Origin: Sciurus carolinensis
Lineage: Eukaryota > Chordata > Mammalia > Rodentia > Sciuridae
Direction: 5' to 3'
Length of the DNA stretch: 64,000 nucleotides
NCBI RefSeq assembly: GCF_902686445.1
Contig: NC_062215.1
Span: 27,674,750-27,738,749, forward strand
Below, in pieces: positions 45,004 through 57,263 of this stretch. Made by a program: the position numbers and the translations under genes. Each line of letters begins with the position of its first letter. Positions within the stretch are counted from its first letter, which is position 1. The notes under the pieces are model-generated. The model worked only from the letters and a program-made list of their open reading frames with translations, had not been told where the DNA came from and made no database searches.

Positions 45004-45046
45004 TGGATCCCCAGCACCACAAAAAAAAAAAAAAAAAAAAAAAAAA
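45004..45046 (+). mobile_element. Severely truncated ID SINE with poly-A
   Basis: Only the last 19 or so bases of an ID body (gtggatccccagcaccac) remain, followed by a tail of about 27 A. attccagta flanks it on both sides (44995-45003 and 45047-45055), so it is a complete insertion of a 5'-truncated SINE. Confidence 0.82.
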
Positions 45047-45061
45047 ATTCCAGTAATGATA

Positions 45062-45078
45062 AAGAGATCTCTGTCTCT
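45062..45078. repeat. 17-bp target-site duplication of ID
   Basis: aagagatctctgtctct recurs exactly at 45168-45184. Confidence 0.92.
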
Positions 45079-45167
45079 CTCTTTTTTTTGTGGTGCTGGG
45101 GATTGAACCCAGGGCCTTAGTGCTTGCAAGGCAAGCCCTCTACCAACTGAGCTATCTCCCCAGCCCC
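45079..45167 (-). mobile_element. ID SINE, young
   Basis: Minus-strand ID with a near-consensus body, an A tail (T run at about 45082-45089) and an exact 17-bp target duplication (45062-45078 and 45168-45184). The B-box region reads GGGTTCAATCC. Confidence 0.93.
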
Positions 45168-45431
45168 AAGAGATCTCTGTCTCTTGACTAGCATCATTCA
45201 CTAAATAATACCAAATATGATCTGTGTTGTCTTTATTTTTTAACCACATCCTGCACATCATTGAGCTACAATCTTACCACTACCATGTTTATTTTGTTCA
45301 AACTGAGAGAGGTTATACTTGCCCCTCACATGGTTGATTAACATGTTATTGTTTTAATATTCATGTGGGTTGCTGAAATTAAAATGGATTCACAGATTAA
45401 AATATGCAATTTTCTTAATGATTGATTGGTT

Positions 45432-45508
45432 GATTAGAGTGCTGGGGTCAAAATCAGAACCTCACACATGCTAGGCAAGCACTCTACTACCAAGCTATGT
45501 TCCCAGCC
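45432..45508 (-). mobile_element. ID SINE, old
   Basis: A diverged minus-strand ID body ('gctaggcaagcactctac', 'ttcccagcccc') without a recognisable tail. Confidence 0.7.
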
Positions 45509-46083
45509 CCAAATACACAGATTTCTAATTACCTTTGCTTTTCTCCTTGCACATGAAACCGATCAGATGTGTCCAAGTAGCCATTTTCTCCTCTGGATGG
45601 GGTGCAGACTCACTGAACCATAGTATCCAGACTTAGGCTCGGGTCAACAGACATTTGAGTTTACCTCCCCTGATCTAGTCCATATGATTCACATTTGGTC
45701 CACTGGTTGGTTCTGAAACCCTACTCAGAACTTCAATCTGTTTGGCTGGAGCCCTGGTCACTTGCCAGCTCTTACAGACTCTTTCTTCCTGGGTCATTAG
45801 AGGGTCTTTGTGCTCTGCCCCTCTGACTGCTATCTTTCTGTCCTGTTACAGAAGACCACATTGAATCATGAGAAGCTATAATCTCCTGGAGCAGCAGACA
45901 GCTATCTACACCAGTTCCCTGCTGACTTTAATCCCAATATAAGATCTTCTTTGATATTGATATTGTCCAAATACACAAAACCCTCCCTACACACTTCTAT
46001 TAGATTTCAAGAATCTATCCTATGACTAGATCAATTTCTTAATCCCAATTTCTAATTTCTACTTCCTGTTGCAACTAGGTTAC
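45509..46083. other. No recognised feature
   Basis: Unique-looking sequence. Confidence 0.5.
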
Positions 46084-46532
46084 TGTTTTAATCAGTTTTT
46101 TTTGCTGCCGTGACCAAAAGATCTGACAAGAACAGTTAGAGGAGGAAAAGTTCGTTTGGGGGCTCACAGTTTCAGAGGTCTCAGTCCATAGACTGGCCAA
46201 CTCCATTCCTCAGGGCTAGAGGTGAGGCTAAACATCATGGTAGAAGAGTGTGGTGGAGGACAGCAGCTTAAGCCAACAAACCAGGAAGCAGAGAGAGACC
46301 TCTGCTTAGCAAGGACAAAATATGAACTCCAAAGGCATGCTCCCTGGGACCTGCCTCCTCCAGTCACACCCTACCTGCCTTCAGTTACCACCAGGTTTAT
46401 CACTATCAGGGAATTACTCACTGATTAAATCTAAGGTTAATCAACCTTTTATAACCCAATCCTCTCATCTCTAAACTTTCGAACATTGTCTCACACATGA
46501 GCGGTTGGGGGACTCCTAACATCTAAACCACA
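46084..46532 (-). mobile_element. ERVL-MaLR LTR
   Basis: Same family as 4139-5106 and 59078-59507. On plus it starts TGTTTTAATCAG and ends near 'ctaaaccacaa'. No exact target duplication is visible. Frames through it on both strands are artefacts. Confidence 0.82.
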
Positions 46533-46935
46533 ATAGTCATTGCTACAATCTCAGCATGTTTTATAGAAAAGACTGATAAATCCAACACATTCATGGCAAT
46601 GAAATGTGGCCTGGGTTTGTCTTGTTCTACTTCCCTAGAAAAAAACAGGAGCTCTCAATTCCTCCAGGCTATCTCAGGGCTTGGCATTCTCCCAATCCTA
46701 ACTCAAGTTCTACCTCAGTTGTAACTCCTTCCTTTTATTTTGTTTAGAAAATAAAAATTAGCTTGTGTGTGGAAGAATAGATAGAGAAGGAAAGGGTGGG
46801 GGGTCCCAAATACAATGGAAGTGATGAGGAACGAACGTGCACAGGTCAGGGAGAGAATCGGGGACAGAGTGTCATGAAGCACCACACAGACCTCAGGGGA
46901 TCTTGAGACCATGGTAAGAAATTGAAATTTATTTT
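46533..46935. other. No recognised feature
   Basis: Unique-looking sequence. Confidence 0.5.
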
Positions 46936-46939
46936 AAGT

Positions 46940-47215
46940 GCAGTTGGAAGCGGCTGGTTCATTTAAGTAGAGGTATGACGTCTATTTTATGTTAGGAAGA
47001 TGCTCTGGCTGTTGTGTGGAGAATGGATTTGTAGGGAGGTAGAGTGGAGGCAGGGAGATGAGTTAGGATGAAATTACAGTCCTGCAGGCAAGAGATGATG
47101 GTGACTTTGACGAGTTAGCGATGGAGAGAGACACAAGTAGACTGATTTAGTGCTTATTTTGGTGGAATAGCAAAAGGGCTTGCTGAAAGACTATAAATGT
47201 GCAAGAGCTGTTGTG
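46940..47215 (-). mobile_element. LINE-2 fragment
   Basis: Minus-strand L2 order: 'gaagatgctctggctgttg', 'gagtggaggcagggagat', 'gcaagagatgatggtgac'. Confidence 0.68.
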
Positions 47216-47219
47216 CGTG

Positions 47220-47465
47220 GGCAAGAGAAAGAAATATAGAATAATAGTATTGAGACAGTCTTTATTACATGCTAGGTTTTGCACATATTAATTCACTTGG
47301 TCCATTTAACAACTCTGTTCTTCAATTACTTTCATGACTCAGAGAAAGAATTGGGGCACAGGGAGGTCAAGTAATGCCCCACAGGCACACAGCTGATCAA
47401 TGGCAGAGCCCTGAGCTGAACTTGGACTTCTGAATCCAGGTTTGCACTTCTTAGGCTATTCTGTC
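47220..47465 (-). mobile_element. MIR SINE
   Basis: Minus-strand MIR: 'gggcacagggaggtcaagta', 'aggcacacagctgatcaat', 'ggcagagccctgagctg'. Confidence 0.75.
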
Positions 47466-48015
47466 TGTTGCAGTGCTGTCTGGGTTGTTTCTCCCGACAC
47501 GCCTGTGACCCAAGGCTGCGATCTGGCTCCATTAAGTAGTTGGAGCTAAAGTCTGGCTAGGATGGAGGAGAGAATTACCGCAGGAAATAGCTCCTTCCAT
47601 CTGGAACCCATCTAGAAATCAAAATGACGCCTTCGTCGATGTCACCAAGTAATGGCAGTTCTTTACCCTGATTTGTCATTATTTTGTCACTCTTTAATTT
47701 GATAATTTTATTTCAAGCATTGTCTGATTTACTGGACTCAAAACTGACTGAGAAAAGAAACTGTACCTTCTTTTTGCATCATCTATATCATTTGCATTCA
47801 GTGGATACTCAGAACGAATGCCTTCATTTAATTTGGAAAGCCCTGAACTATTGATGTTTTTAAACATTTAATTGTTTAAAGTTTCTTAAAATTGTCCATT
47901 CTTCAAATTTTTAATTGAAATCCCAGAGATAAAATGGCACTGCTTTGAAAGGTTTGTCTGAATTTTAGAAAGTTCTTCAAAAACATAATTTTACTAATCT
48001 ATTCTCCTCCAGTTT
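47466..48015. other. No recognised feature
   Basis: Unique-looking AT-rich sequence. Confidence 0.5.
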
Positions 48016-48019
48016 TTTA

Positions 48020-48645
48020 GTTTTTTTTCACAGCTCTAATGTTTCAAAATTTATTTTAAAGTTTTAACTTCTTATTTTGAAAGAAATTTTGAATTTCAAA
48101 CAAAGTTACAAAAAGAGTTCAAGGGATTCCCTTGGTTCCAGATATCTCAAATGTTAACATTTTATGTAACCAGAGCACAGTTATGAAAATCATGAAATTA
48201 ATATTGGTGCTTTACTATCTTTATTGTCTAACGCATCTTATTGTTTTGCCAGTTAGTCCCACTAATGTCCTTTTCCTGGTCCAGGATCAATACAGGGTCA
48301 CATGCTGTATATAGTTTTTATGTCACTTCCATCTCCTTTCCTCTGGGCCAGGTCTCTAGTCTCTCCTATTCTTTTCTATGCTTGGCACTTGTAAAACATA
48401 TTGGTTATTTGGTAGAATGTCCCTTGATTGAGGTTTATCTAATATCTCATCATTATTAAATTCAGGTAGTTATGTAAACCATGAAAGTGGTATTGTATCC
48501 TCCTGCATGCGCTATTCTAGGAGGAACAAGAGTTAATTTGAACATTTCTGGTGAGGTTAATGACCATTTATCATGAACAACTGTTTGCACACTTCCTGTG
48601 ACATTTGTCCCCATTATCAATACACATTGTGGCTCCTTTTTCACT
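48020..48645. mobile_element. Old L1 3' UTR remnant
   Basis: 'aatgtccttttcctggtcc' then 'cctctgggccaggtctct' is typical of old L1M 3' UTR text. I am unsure of the strand. Confidence 0.55.
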
Positions 48646-48689
48646 CAAGTGTAATCTGGAGTTCAATGCTCACTAATTATTATTATTAT

Positions 48690-48905
48690 TTCTAACATTT
48701 TTTGAGTGCTGAGAATGCACCATTCTCTCTTAATATATTTCAAGTTGATGAAATAAACCTGGTACAGATAATCCTCATTTTACACCTGACTAAAGTGAAG
48801 CTTCCTCTGTTCTTTCAAGTGCAGCTACTTTTCCCAGGTTACACAGCAAGTGACCCGGAATTCAAACCCTGCTGTGGCTCTTGCTGAAGTTCATTCTTTT
48901 CCCTA
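48690..48905 (-). mobile_element. MIR SINE
   Basis: Minus-strand MIR: 'aatcctcattttacacctga', 'ccaggttacacagcaagtga', 'cggaattcaaaccctgctg'. Confidence 0.72.
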
Positions 48906-49875
48906 CACTGTGGAGTTTCTTTTGTTTTGCCATTTTAAAAAGAGGACAATTGACAAAAAATACAGTCTTTTGAAATTTTGAAATGTACTTTTTCTATTCT
49001 TAACTATGTCTTTGAATTTTTTTTTTAAACGTAGAAGAAATAATGACTTAGATAAAAGAAGGCAGATGAGGGCTTTTGCTGATGAACAGAGAATGCCAGT
49101 CACCTTCGGTAAACAGGAAATTAAGAGCAGTATTCAGTGCTTCTGAGTCTTTAAATGCTTTCCTCCAGCTTATCTTTGAAGGCATTTTGGATTAAGCAAT
49201 TTTTCTGCATGGAAAGCATCTAAGCAAAATCACTGAGTATAAAGTCATTGGCTAAGGAATGAAAGGGCTACTGAGTTCTCTCCAAGGGGTGGTGGACCTC
49301 AGTATACTGTTCCGGATTCCTGGCAATCCCTCCTTGACAATTCACCTGTGAATTAGTGGATGCTGTTAGGGCTTTGATCTCACAAAATGAGTCAATAAGT
49401 TCTTAACACTCTTCTTCCATTTCATTCTCAGGCTTCTACTACCCAGTCTCCCTTCCTCTGGAGTTGCAGGGAGAATTTGCCTAAGTGAGGTCATTTCACT
49501 TACAATGTTGCAAACTTGAATGGTAAGTGCAAAGGATCTAACATTACAGATGTTACTATACCAGTGATTTTTGACAATTCATGTTAACTTTTCTGGATCT
49601 CCGTTCTTTGTTCTTAAATTGAGATAACTGAACTAAGTGATCTCGAAAATCTATGCTCCATTTAATGTTTTTGTATTGAAATAATATGTCTATAATATAT
49701 AGCTCTATAGATCAAGCCTATATTTCATATTGAATTCACATGTAATGAAATAAATTTAAAAAAATTCGATTTTTCTTTTTATGAGGTACCAATCAATTAA
49801 AACGTTTCACCTCAATTGCTTCCTATCTTGACTCTTAAATCCTATTACAACCCCATTGGTGATTTGTTCATCAAA
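48906..49875. other. No recognised feature
   Basis: Unique-looking AT-rich sequence. Confidence 0.5.
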
Positions 49876-49880
49876 GTCAG

Positions 49881-50261
49881 TGTTAGTTAGATGTAAAGGG
49901 GGCAGTTTTGGTTCATCGATAACTCCCAGAAAAGATGCTCGGCAGATACAGGTCTCACACGAGGAACTTTTATTCAAGCGGACAAAACGTGTCTGATCGG
50001 GGGGAAAGGGGAAAGGGAAAGAGAGAAGAAGATGGCGAACGGTTCTTTGTATTGGAATTTCGCGGGCTGGGAGGAACCAATCACGGAGGAGAATTATTAC
50101 AGACTGACTGATGGACCAATGACATATTGGAACGTAATGTGGGAGGCAGGAAGGTTACGGCGACGTAAGCCGGAAATTCCTGTATCAGGAGAGGCGGGCT
50201 TAACACAGATTGACAGGTGATGCCTGTAGCGGGAGAGGAAAAGGTGGCTTTATACCTAACA
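49881..50261 (-). mobile_element. Solo ERV LTR (same family as 11483-12036)
   Basis: It starts TGTTAG and ends CTAACA, with an exact 5-bp duplication gtcag (49876-49880 and 50262-50266). It shares long stretches with the LTR at 11483-12036 but is 381 bp against 554 bp. It has one U3 unit (GGAAATTCC at 50172-50180) and lacks the GC-rich U5 end of the other copy. The poly-A region on the minus strand is TTTATT on plus near 49970. A plus frame at 50032-50220 is an artefact. Confidence 0.88.
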
Positions 50262-50335
50262 GTCAGTACCTAGCACAGTGCCTGGCATAAAGCAGGAATT
50301 CAAGATATTTGTAATGAATGAGTGAGTGTTAAGCC
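50262..50335 (+). mobile_element. MIR 3' end
   Basis: 'tacctagcacagtgcctggc' and 'taatgaatgagtgag' are the MIR 3' end. The LTR inserted at its left side. Confidence 0.68.
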
Positions 50336-51015
50336 TTCTCTTTGTAAGTCTGTGTCAGCATTGTTTCATTCATAGCAAGATTTTACTCTCTCAGGCTGCT
50401 TCTCTGAAATAGTCTTTTGTGTTTGACCCTTTTATTACAAATTGTGTTACAGTTGTGAGGGAAAAGCATTATACAAGCCTTCCATGGCTCTTCATCACCC
50501 TTAGGAAATGTTGGGTTGAGGACCATGGTATGAAATGCTGTCCATAATCTGTGCAACCTTTCCCGCTTCCATTCTTAGCACTTCACTGCGAACTCTGCAT
50601 GTGAGTAACATCAAAACGCTACTCCCTGCCAAACCTACCTTTACTTTATTCATTTTTGGAGTGCCTTGGAGCTTGGGGGTATGTATCATCCCCGATCACC
50701 ATCGCTACTTCCCCAAAGTATATTTGGTCAAAATGTATATTTGCCCAAATGCCTGTTCTTGCTAGTAGTTTTAACAACTTGCTATTCCTACGGGTTGCTG
50801 TAAACTGATTGCCAATCACTTGTCCTCATACATTGTTAACAAGCCTCTGGCTCACTGCCTTTTGGTTTGGCTTAAAAAAGAAATCGCTGCTACTGTGACC
50901 ATTGTTATTCAAAGTAGAGGAAGGTGGTAAAGATTAGCAACACCTAATGAAAAACAAATGACTAATGCTAAGCCACTCTTAAGGCATCATCATGAAGATG
51001 ATACATCCACTCTGT
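50336..51015. other. No recognised feature
   Basis: Unique-looking sequence. The opposed frames at 50501-50765 have no resemblance. Confidence 0.45.
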
Positions 51016-51019
51016 TCAC

Positions 51020-51680
51020 ACTGGTTTCTTTGTTTTTTCTTCCTGCTTTGCTGGATGCTCCTTCTCAGGCTTTTTTGCTGGTTCCTTTCTAATTCCTTAA
51101 CTCCTGGGATGACTCATTATCCCATTCTAGTTCTTCATCTCCACTTTAATATTAGACACTCACTCCCTTGATGATATCATCCAGCCCCATATTTCTAAAT
51201 ATAATTTATCCTGAAGAATTGTAAACTTATATATGTGGTTCTGCTATCTCCTCTGAGCTCTCGATTCCTAGAGATGGACTACTTGCCATTGTCACCAGAT
51301 TGCCTCATAGAGAGCCTATACTTAATATGTCCAAATAAAACATTTGAATCCTTCCCTGATGCTTTCCCCCAAACTACACTTACCCAATATTCCCATTTCA
51401 TTAAATGATACCACCCCTGACCATATTCCTCAGGCCTTAACCTCTGCTTAAATGCTCAGTCATTCTGAATAGTCTTTCTGACTGTCAATCCTGAACAGAC
51501 AGACACTTGTGTTTAAAGGTGACCGCGATGTCAGCTGCATGGGTGTAAGGACAGACCTGGTCTATGTTTCCCAGTGTCTGGCATACCCATCTGTCATATG
51601 GTAGAATACAGAGAGTGTTGGGAAATGAACGCATAGTGAAGGAACATGCATTTGACAATTGAAATTCAATAAATGTTAAA
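51020..51680 (+). mobile_element. LINE-2 (CR1-clade) remnant
   Basis: ORF2-end and 3' UTR phrase order: 'gatgatatcatccagcccca', 'agatggactacttgccattg', 'aatatgtccaaataaaac', then the 3' end near 51590-51670. Confidence 0.65.
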
Positions 51681-53060
51681 AATCTTATGTGGGGGATTTT
51701 CTTTTAGAAAATTATTTCTGTAAACAATGTCCCAAATCAATATATTATTTGTAAACAGTTTTAAAATGTGTATGAATTTAATACAGCATATGAAGTTTTC
51801 TTATCTTCTACAAACAGAACTTTGATGCTTAAGATGCTATGAATGTATTCTCTTAAGATAATTAAATGTCTATTACAAACCATTAATAGAGAAAGAAGTG
51901 CTTAATGGTGAAACCATTAGAAACTTTTCAATTGAATAAGATAACCACTATTAAAAACATTTTTATACATTTTTCTGGAAATTCTTGATAAGTGCAATAA
52001 TGCATGTAGTATTATTTTATATATATTCTATATATTTGTATATATATTTGTATTCTGTATATATTATATATGCATATTCTATATATTCATATGCACATTT
52101 ATATATACCTATTCCAAAAATTTATGTACCTATATATGGATGTATATATATTTAGCATAAATATGTCAAAAATATTTTTATTTGCAGCTTATAAGTCTAG
52201 AACTATGAAAGAACTAGTTGACAAACATAATTAGTTAAAGCTCAGAGTAATAGATAAATAAAAAAACGAGAACAAGCCTGCAGATATTTTAGTTACTAAG
52301 TTAATGTGTCAAATCAATGGATGATTTCCATTAGAGTAGACAAGGTGAATGTGTAGTGCTTCCTTACGAAACTGATTTTTAAAAGTAATAAGAATACCAG
52401 CTAAAAGCCTATATTCATAAGAAAACGAATACGGGAGATATTTTGGAAACTTGTAAGCAGATGGAAGAACGGGACCATGCTTATTATTAGACATGAGAAC
52501 TGTGGATTCTAAGCTGCCAGTGGGGAAAATTGGGAAACAAGCTAATTTACCCACCAAAGGCTAAGGAATTCATAGCAGTAGGTTCATGGGGGAGGTGAGG
52601 TAGTGGGTGATTATGGAGCTTAAAAAAGGTTGAAATGCTGTATAAACAACTTGATTCCACTCCCTCCCCTCCCCCCCATTGACATGGGGGATTACCTGTC
52701 CCTGTTGTGGTGGTAGAAGACTATTTAGAGTTTTGTTCTCTGGAGGTTATGGGTGCTTGTGTGCAGGGTGAACCCCCAGGCTCAACTGAATTCTAGTAAA
52801 AATAGAAGAAAATAAGTATGTATGCATTCATTGGCCATTGAGAGCCTCAGGCTTCTTCTTTCTTAATGGCTCCTGGAAGTCTGAGAACTCTATGTGCCCT
52901 CCAGCTAGGAGAACCTAAGAGATTTCCCTGGTGAGTTTGGTTGAGGGTGTTAAACTGAACTATTGTTGGGGCTGGAGAGTTCAGAAGGTATGGTTCAGTC
53001 AGATTGTCCCACTGTGAAGCAGGTGCTGCTGGGACAGATAACACTTCTAAACAACTTCAA
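51681..53060. other. Unique sequence with AT-rich run
   Basis: TA-rich low-complexity sequence at 52017-52160. No repeat or exon is recognised elsewhere. Confidence 0.5.
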
Positions 53061-53835
53061 AATTTTTCTTTCTGAAATATGCAGAAATGGAAAGTTCAAG
53101 ACCAAACCATTTCAATATAGAAAGAAAAAAAATCTATCAAGCACAGGAACAAAAAATAACTTTTTGAGCACAATATAGATCTTTAGGAAATTCTAACTAT
53201 GATTTTAGTAAAGCAAAATTTAAAGGAAGATTGGATTATAAACTTGAAGAAATGCCCCAGAAAGTAGAATCAAATTATCAAACAGATGAGAAAAAAAAAG
53301 GGGGGGGGATGTTAAAGAAAGAATCTAGAAAGTATAATAACAGAGAAGACTTTCAGAAAGAGAGAGAAAGGAAAATGGACAAAGGTATCAAAACTGAAAT
53401 AATTCCAGGAGGTAAGGGCTCACAGGGGCTCAGTACTCAGCAAAATGGATGAAAATCAACCCCATGTAGCTGTAAAATTTTGGTTCATGCAGAAGAACAG
53501 AGTCTCAATGGCAGAGTGTTTCCCAATAGAGACACTAGAAACTGCAAAGAAACCTGGAAGAGAACAACTACTCCAGAAGATATTTTGAAAAAAGACAAAA
53601 TCCCTTACACAAATCTATCAGAATCTATCAAGAACAGCAGTAAAATAAAACATTTTGTGGGCAAAGTAGAGCTTTAGGAAATAACAACTATGATTTCAGA
53701 AAAGATAAACAAGTCTTTTGAGTGACAAAATGAATGAAAGACCTAAGAGTTCGACCAGAATCTATGCCACTCTCAGAAGAAAATGTAGAGTCAAACTCCA
53801 GTATACAGGCACAGGCAACAACTTTCTCAATAGAA
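53061..53835 (+). mobile_element. Probable old L1/HAL1-like sequence, 5' piece
   Basis: A/K/E-rich text with 'aatctatcaag' phrases at 53131 and 53622 in similar contexts. It includes short K/E-rich frames (53231-53452, 53480-53677). It seems to continue at 54906, after a younger L1. The family is inferred from phrase memory only. The frames could also be unrelated. Confidence 0.4.
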
Positions 53836-54905
53836 CCCTACAGCTCAGGAATTAATGACAAGAATTAATAAATACGATGGCATTAAATTAAAAAGCTTCT
53901 GCACAGCAAAGGGAACAATTAAGTATGTGAAGAGAGAGTCTATGGAATGGGATAAATCTTTGCTAGCTACTCTTGACAGAGGATCAGTATCTAGAATACA
54001 GATAGAACTCAAAAAGCTTAACACCAGAAAGCCCCCAAATAACCCAATTAATAAAAGGGCAAATGAACTACCAAGACACTTCTCAAAATAATAAATACAA
54101 ATTGCCAACAAATACATGAAAAATGTTGAACATCGTTAGCAGTTAAGGAAATGCAAATCAAAACTACGCTAAGATTTCCTCTTACTCCAGTCCGAATGGC
54201 AACCATAAAAAATACAAACAATAATAAATGCTGGAGAGGATGTGGAGAAGAAAAGCACAGTTTTACACCAATGTTAGGATTGTAAATTAATACAACCACT
54301 ATGGAAATCAGTATGGAGTTTGCTCAAAAGACTATGAATGGAGTCACCTATGACCCAGTTTTAACTACTTCTCCATATTTATCCTAAACCATTAAAGTCA
54401 TTCCTACTATAATGATACACGCTTACCCATGTTTATAGCAGCACAATTCACAATAGCCAAACTATGGAACCAGTCTAGATATCCATGAGTGAATGAGTGG
54501 ATCAAGAAAATGTGTTCTATACACACAATGGCATTTAATTCAGTCATAAAGAAAAATGAAATTGTCATTTGCAGAAAAATGGATGGAACATGAGAACATC
54601 TTGTTTAGCAAAATAAACCAAACTCAGAAGGTCAAGGGTTGTATGTTTTCTCTCATATGTGGAAGCTAGAGAGGAAAAAGGAAAAGAAAGATGGCAGCTG
54701 AGAGAGGAAGATCTCAGGAAATTTGAAGGAAGATGAGTAGAGTAGAGGGAAGGAACCAGAGGGAGAGAGGAGGGAAGAGAGAGAAGGGAAATACTGGGGA
54801 ATGATATTGGTCAGGTTATATTGTTATATTGTCTGCATATATGAACATGTAGCAACAGATCTCACCATCATGTACAACTGTAGTGAACCAATAAAAATAT
54901 GGGGA
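53836..54905 (+). mobile_element. L1 3' part, moderately old
   Basis: The ORF2 C-terminal region and 3' UTR are complete ('gttttctctcatatgtgga' at about 54646), ending at 'gaaccaataaaaatat' near 54900. It is more diverged than the L1s at 169 and 24921. Confidence 0.85.
53855..54515 (+). pseudogene. L1 ORF2 C-terminal fragment, broken
   Basis: The frame 53855-54091 keeps the segment before the C-terminal domain. After a stop near 54090 the homology continues in other frames through the cysteine-motif region (about 54225-54290) to 'ggaaccagtctagatatcc'. There are several stops and shifts, so nothing could be made from it. Confidence 0.75.
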
Positions 54906-55650
54906 AAAAACCCCTTTGGAATGAAAATGATTTCCAACTTAGAATTCTGTCCTAGGTCTATAGTCTTAATTAAGTGCAAGGGCAGAAGAAAGAAATGTAT
55001 AGAGATGCAAGGCATATACAAAAATATTTTCTGAGTATTTTTTTTCCCCTCAGGAAATGACTGGAAGATATGCTTTGCCATAGTACAGTAATGAAGCAAG
55101 AAAGAGGAACAAAGAGAATCTGGGCAGCAAGGGATCCATCCTAGGATAGAGATCCTGGATAAGAGAAAACTCAAGGGAGTAACTAACTGAAGTGAGACTC
55201 TACTTGGAGTAGACCTAAAAAGAGCCTGTCTCCAGGAACTAAAAGATGAACATGATTGAACACTTAATATTTATTTAGTATCTTGAGAAGACCTAGCGTG
55301 ACTGGGAAAGAATCTGAGGATACAGAGCAGTACATAGAAAACCATGCCTTCTCTCTCTCACACACATAAATCCCAGCAAACAAACTGATCCAAACAAACA
55401 AAATATAACAAGACGATCATAATATTTAGAAGAATAAAAATTTGACCAGGAAAGTTAAATTACTGCTCAGTTTTCTATAATATTGACATAAAAATCGTGT
55501 AAACATTGATCAAATGAAAATCAAGAATTTAGAAGGATGGGAAGATTGATTGAAAAAGAAAGCTTAGTGAACATATAATCCTTAAAAGTGGAAAATCAAT
55601 AAATAGCAATATAAGTGATTATTTAGAAATATGGAAATAAATGATGAGAA
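54906..55650 (+). mobile_element. Probable old L1/HAL1-like sequence, 3' piece
   Basis: 'cttagaattctgtcctag', 'caggaaatgactggaagata' and 'aggaactaaaagatgaac' recall a mammalian L1M/HAL1-like family. The assignment is tentative. Confidence 0.42.
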
Positions 55651-55654
55651 AATC

Positions 55655-55728
55655 AGCTGGAGATTGAACCCAGGGCCTCATTCATCTTAAGTAAGTACTT
55701 TACCACTGAGCTACATCTCCAACCCTGG
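55655..55728 (-). mobile_element. ID-like SINE, old
   Basis: A minus-strand ID body ('tggagattgaacccagggcc', 'accactgagctacatctcc') with no clear tail. Confidence 0.72.
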
Positions 55729-56290
55729 AAATACAAACTTAACAATAACAATAATTTATTGGAGAGAAATGTCACCTAACAATAACAACAGGAACAAAGA
55801 TCCTAGAGGTAACTATAAAAATAAATATGAATTAATGTGTATACAATGGTAAAATTTTACTGAAAGGATAAAAACCATTAATAAAGAAACATCATACTCC
55901 TGAGTAGGAAGACCAAGTATCTTTATGCCTATTTTTAAATGTTTTTATAGTTTTAAGATAATATCAATTAAAATATTATGAGGAACTTGGGAAACTTGGT
56001 GAAAACATTAACTTCTGAACCAGAATGAATTTGAAAAAGTAAAATAATGGGAGAAACTGCCTTTTCAATATTAATAGTTATGTTAAAGTTAAAGCACAAT
56101 GAATTTGACATATTAACCAGAGGAAAGTTCAATAGAAAAGAGTAAATAAGGAAAAAAAACCACAATTTATATAAGAACTTATATAATTATTAAAAACATC
56201 AAAAGTAGTGTTTTAAAATTGGATGTTTGAAATTTCAGGTTAGATCTTATGATGTTTTAGAAAATATATATCTGAGAGATTGAAGTGTTT
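55729..56290. other. No recognised feature
   Basis: AT-rich sequence, possibly decayed L1. Confidence 0.45.
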
Positions 56291-56304
56291 AAAATGTTTG
56301 AAAA

Positions 56305-56800
56305 TGAAAATATTTTGCAATGTTGAGGTGTGTTCCTACTCTTCCTAGTTTTTCTAGTATTTTGAACATGAATGGATGCTGTATTTTATCACTTTTTTCT
56401 GCATCTACATAACATGATTCTTGTGTTTAAGTCTATTGATGTGATGAATTACATTTATTGATTTCTGTATATTGAACCCGCTTTGCATCCCTGGAATGGA
56501 TCGCACTTGATCACAGTGCACTATCTTTTTAATATATTTTTGTATGCCATTTGCTAGGATTTTATTAAGAATTTTTGCATCTAGGCTTATCAGGGATATG
56601 GGTCTGAAGTTTTCTTTCCTTGATGTATCTGTCTGGTTAGGGTATCAGGGTGGTATCAGCTTCATAGAGTGAGTTTAGAAGGGTTCCCTCATACTGTATT
56701 TCATGGAATGATATGAGGAGTATTGGTGTGTAAGTTCTTCTTCGAAGGTCTTATAGAACTTGGCTGAGAAGTCATCTGGTCCTGGGGTTTTTTGTTGGTT
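56305..56800 (-). mobile_element. L1 5' segment, inverted by twin priming
   Basis: The reverse complement is L1 ORF2 from the reverse-transcriptase region (for example 'ggtcctggggttttttg' at 56778 on plus). It joins head-to-head with the plus-strand L1 3' segment at about 56800. Near-identical flanks (aaaatgtttgaaaa at 56291-56304 and aaaatgttttggaaaa at 57264-57279) suggest one insertion event covers both parts. Confidence 0.85.
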
Positions 56801-57263
56801 TGTTCATTTATAGCAGCTCAATTTGCAATAGCCAAGCTATGGAACCAACCTAGGTGCCCTGCAATAGATGAATAGATAAAGAAAATGTGGTATATATGCA
56901 CAATGGAATATTACTCAGCCATAAAGAAGAATGAAAGTATGGCATTTGCCAGTAAATGGACAGAACTGGAGAATATCATGCTAAGTGAAATAAGTCAATC
57001 CCAGAAAACCAAAGACAGAATGTTCTCTTTGCTATGTGGATGCTAACCCATAATAAGGGAGGTTAAGATTAGAAGTTCAAAGGGGAATGAAGGGAAGGGA
57101 GGGGGGATGGTAATAGGAAAGACAGTAGAATGAATCAGACATATCTTTCCTATCCTCATATATAAATACATGACCAATGTAACTCCACATCACGTATAAC
57201 CACAATAATGGGATCCTAATTGGAACTACTCTAGTCATGTAAAAAAATAAATAAATAGAAAAA
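56801..57263 (+). mobile_element. L1 3' segment of the inverted insertion
   Basis: Plus-strand L1 from 'atttatagcagctcaatttg' through the ORF2 end and 3' UTR to an A-rich tail at 57240-57263. Confidence 0.88.
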
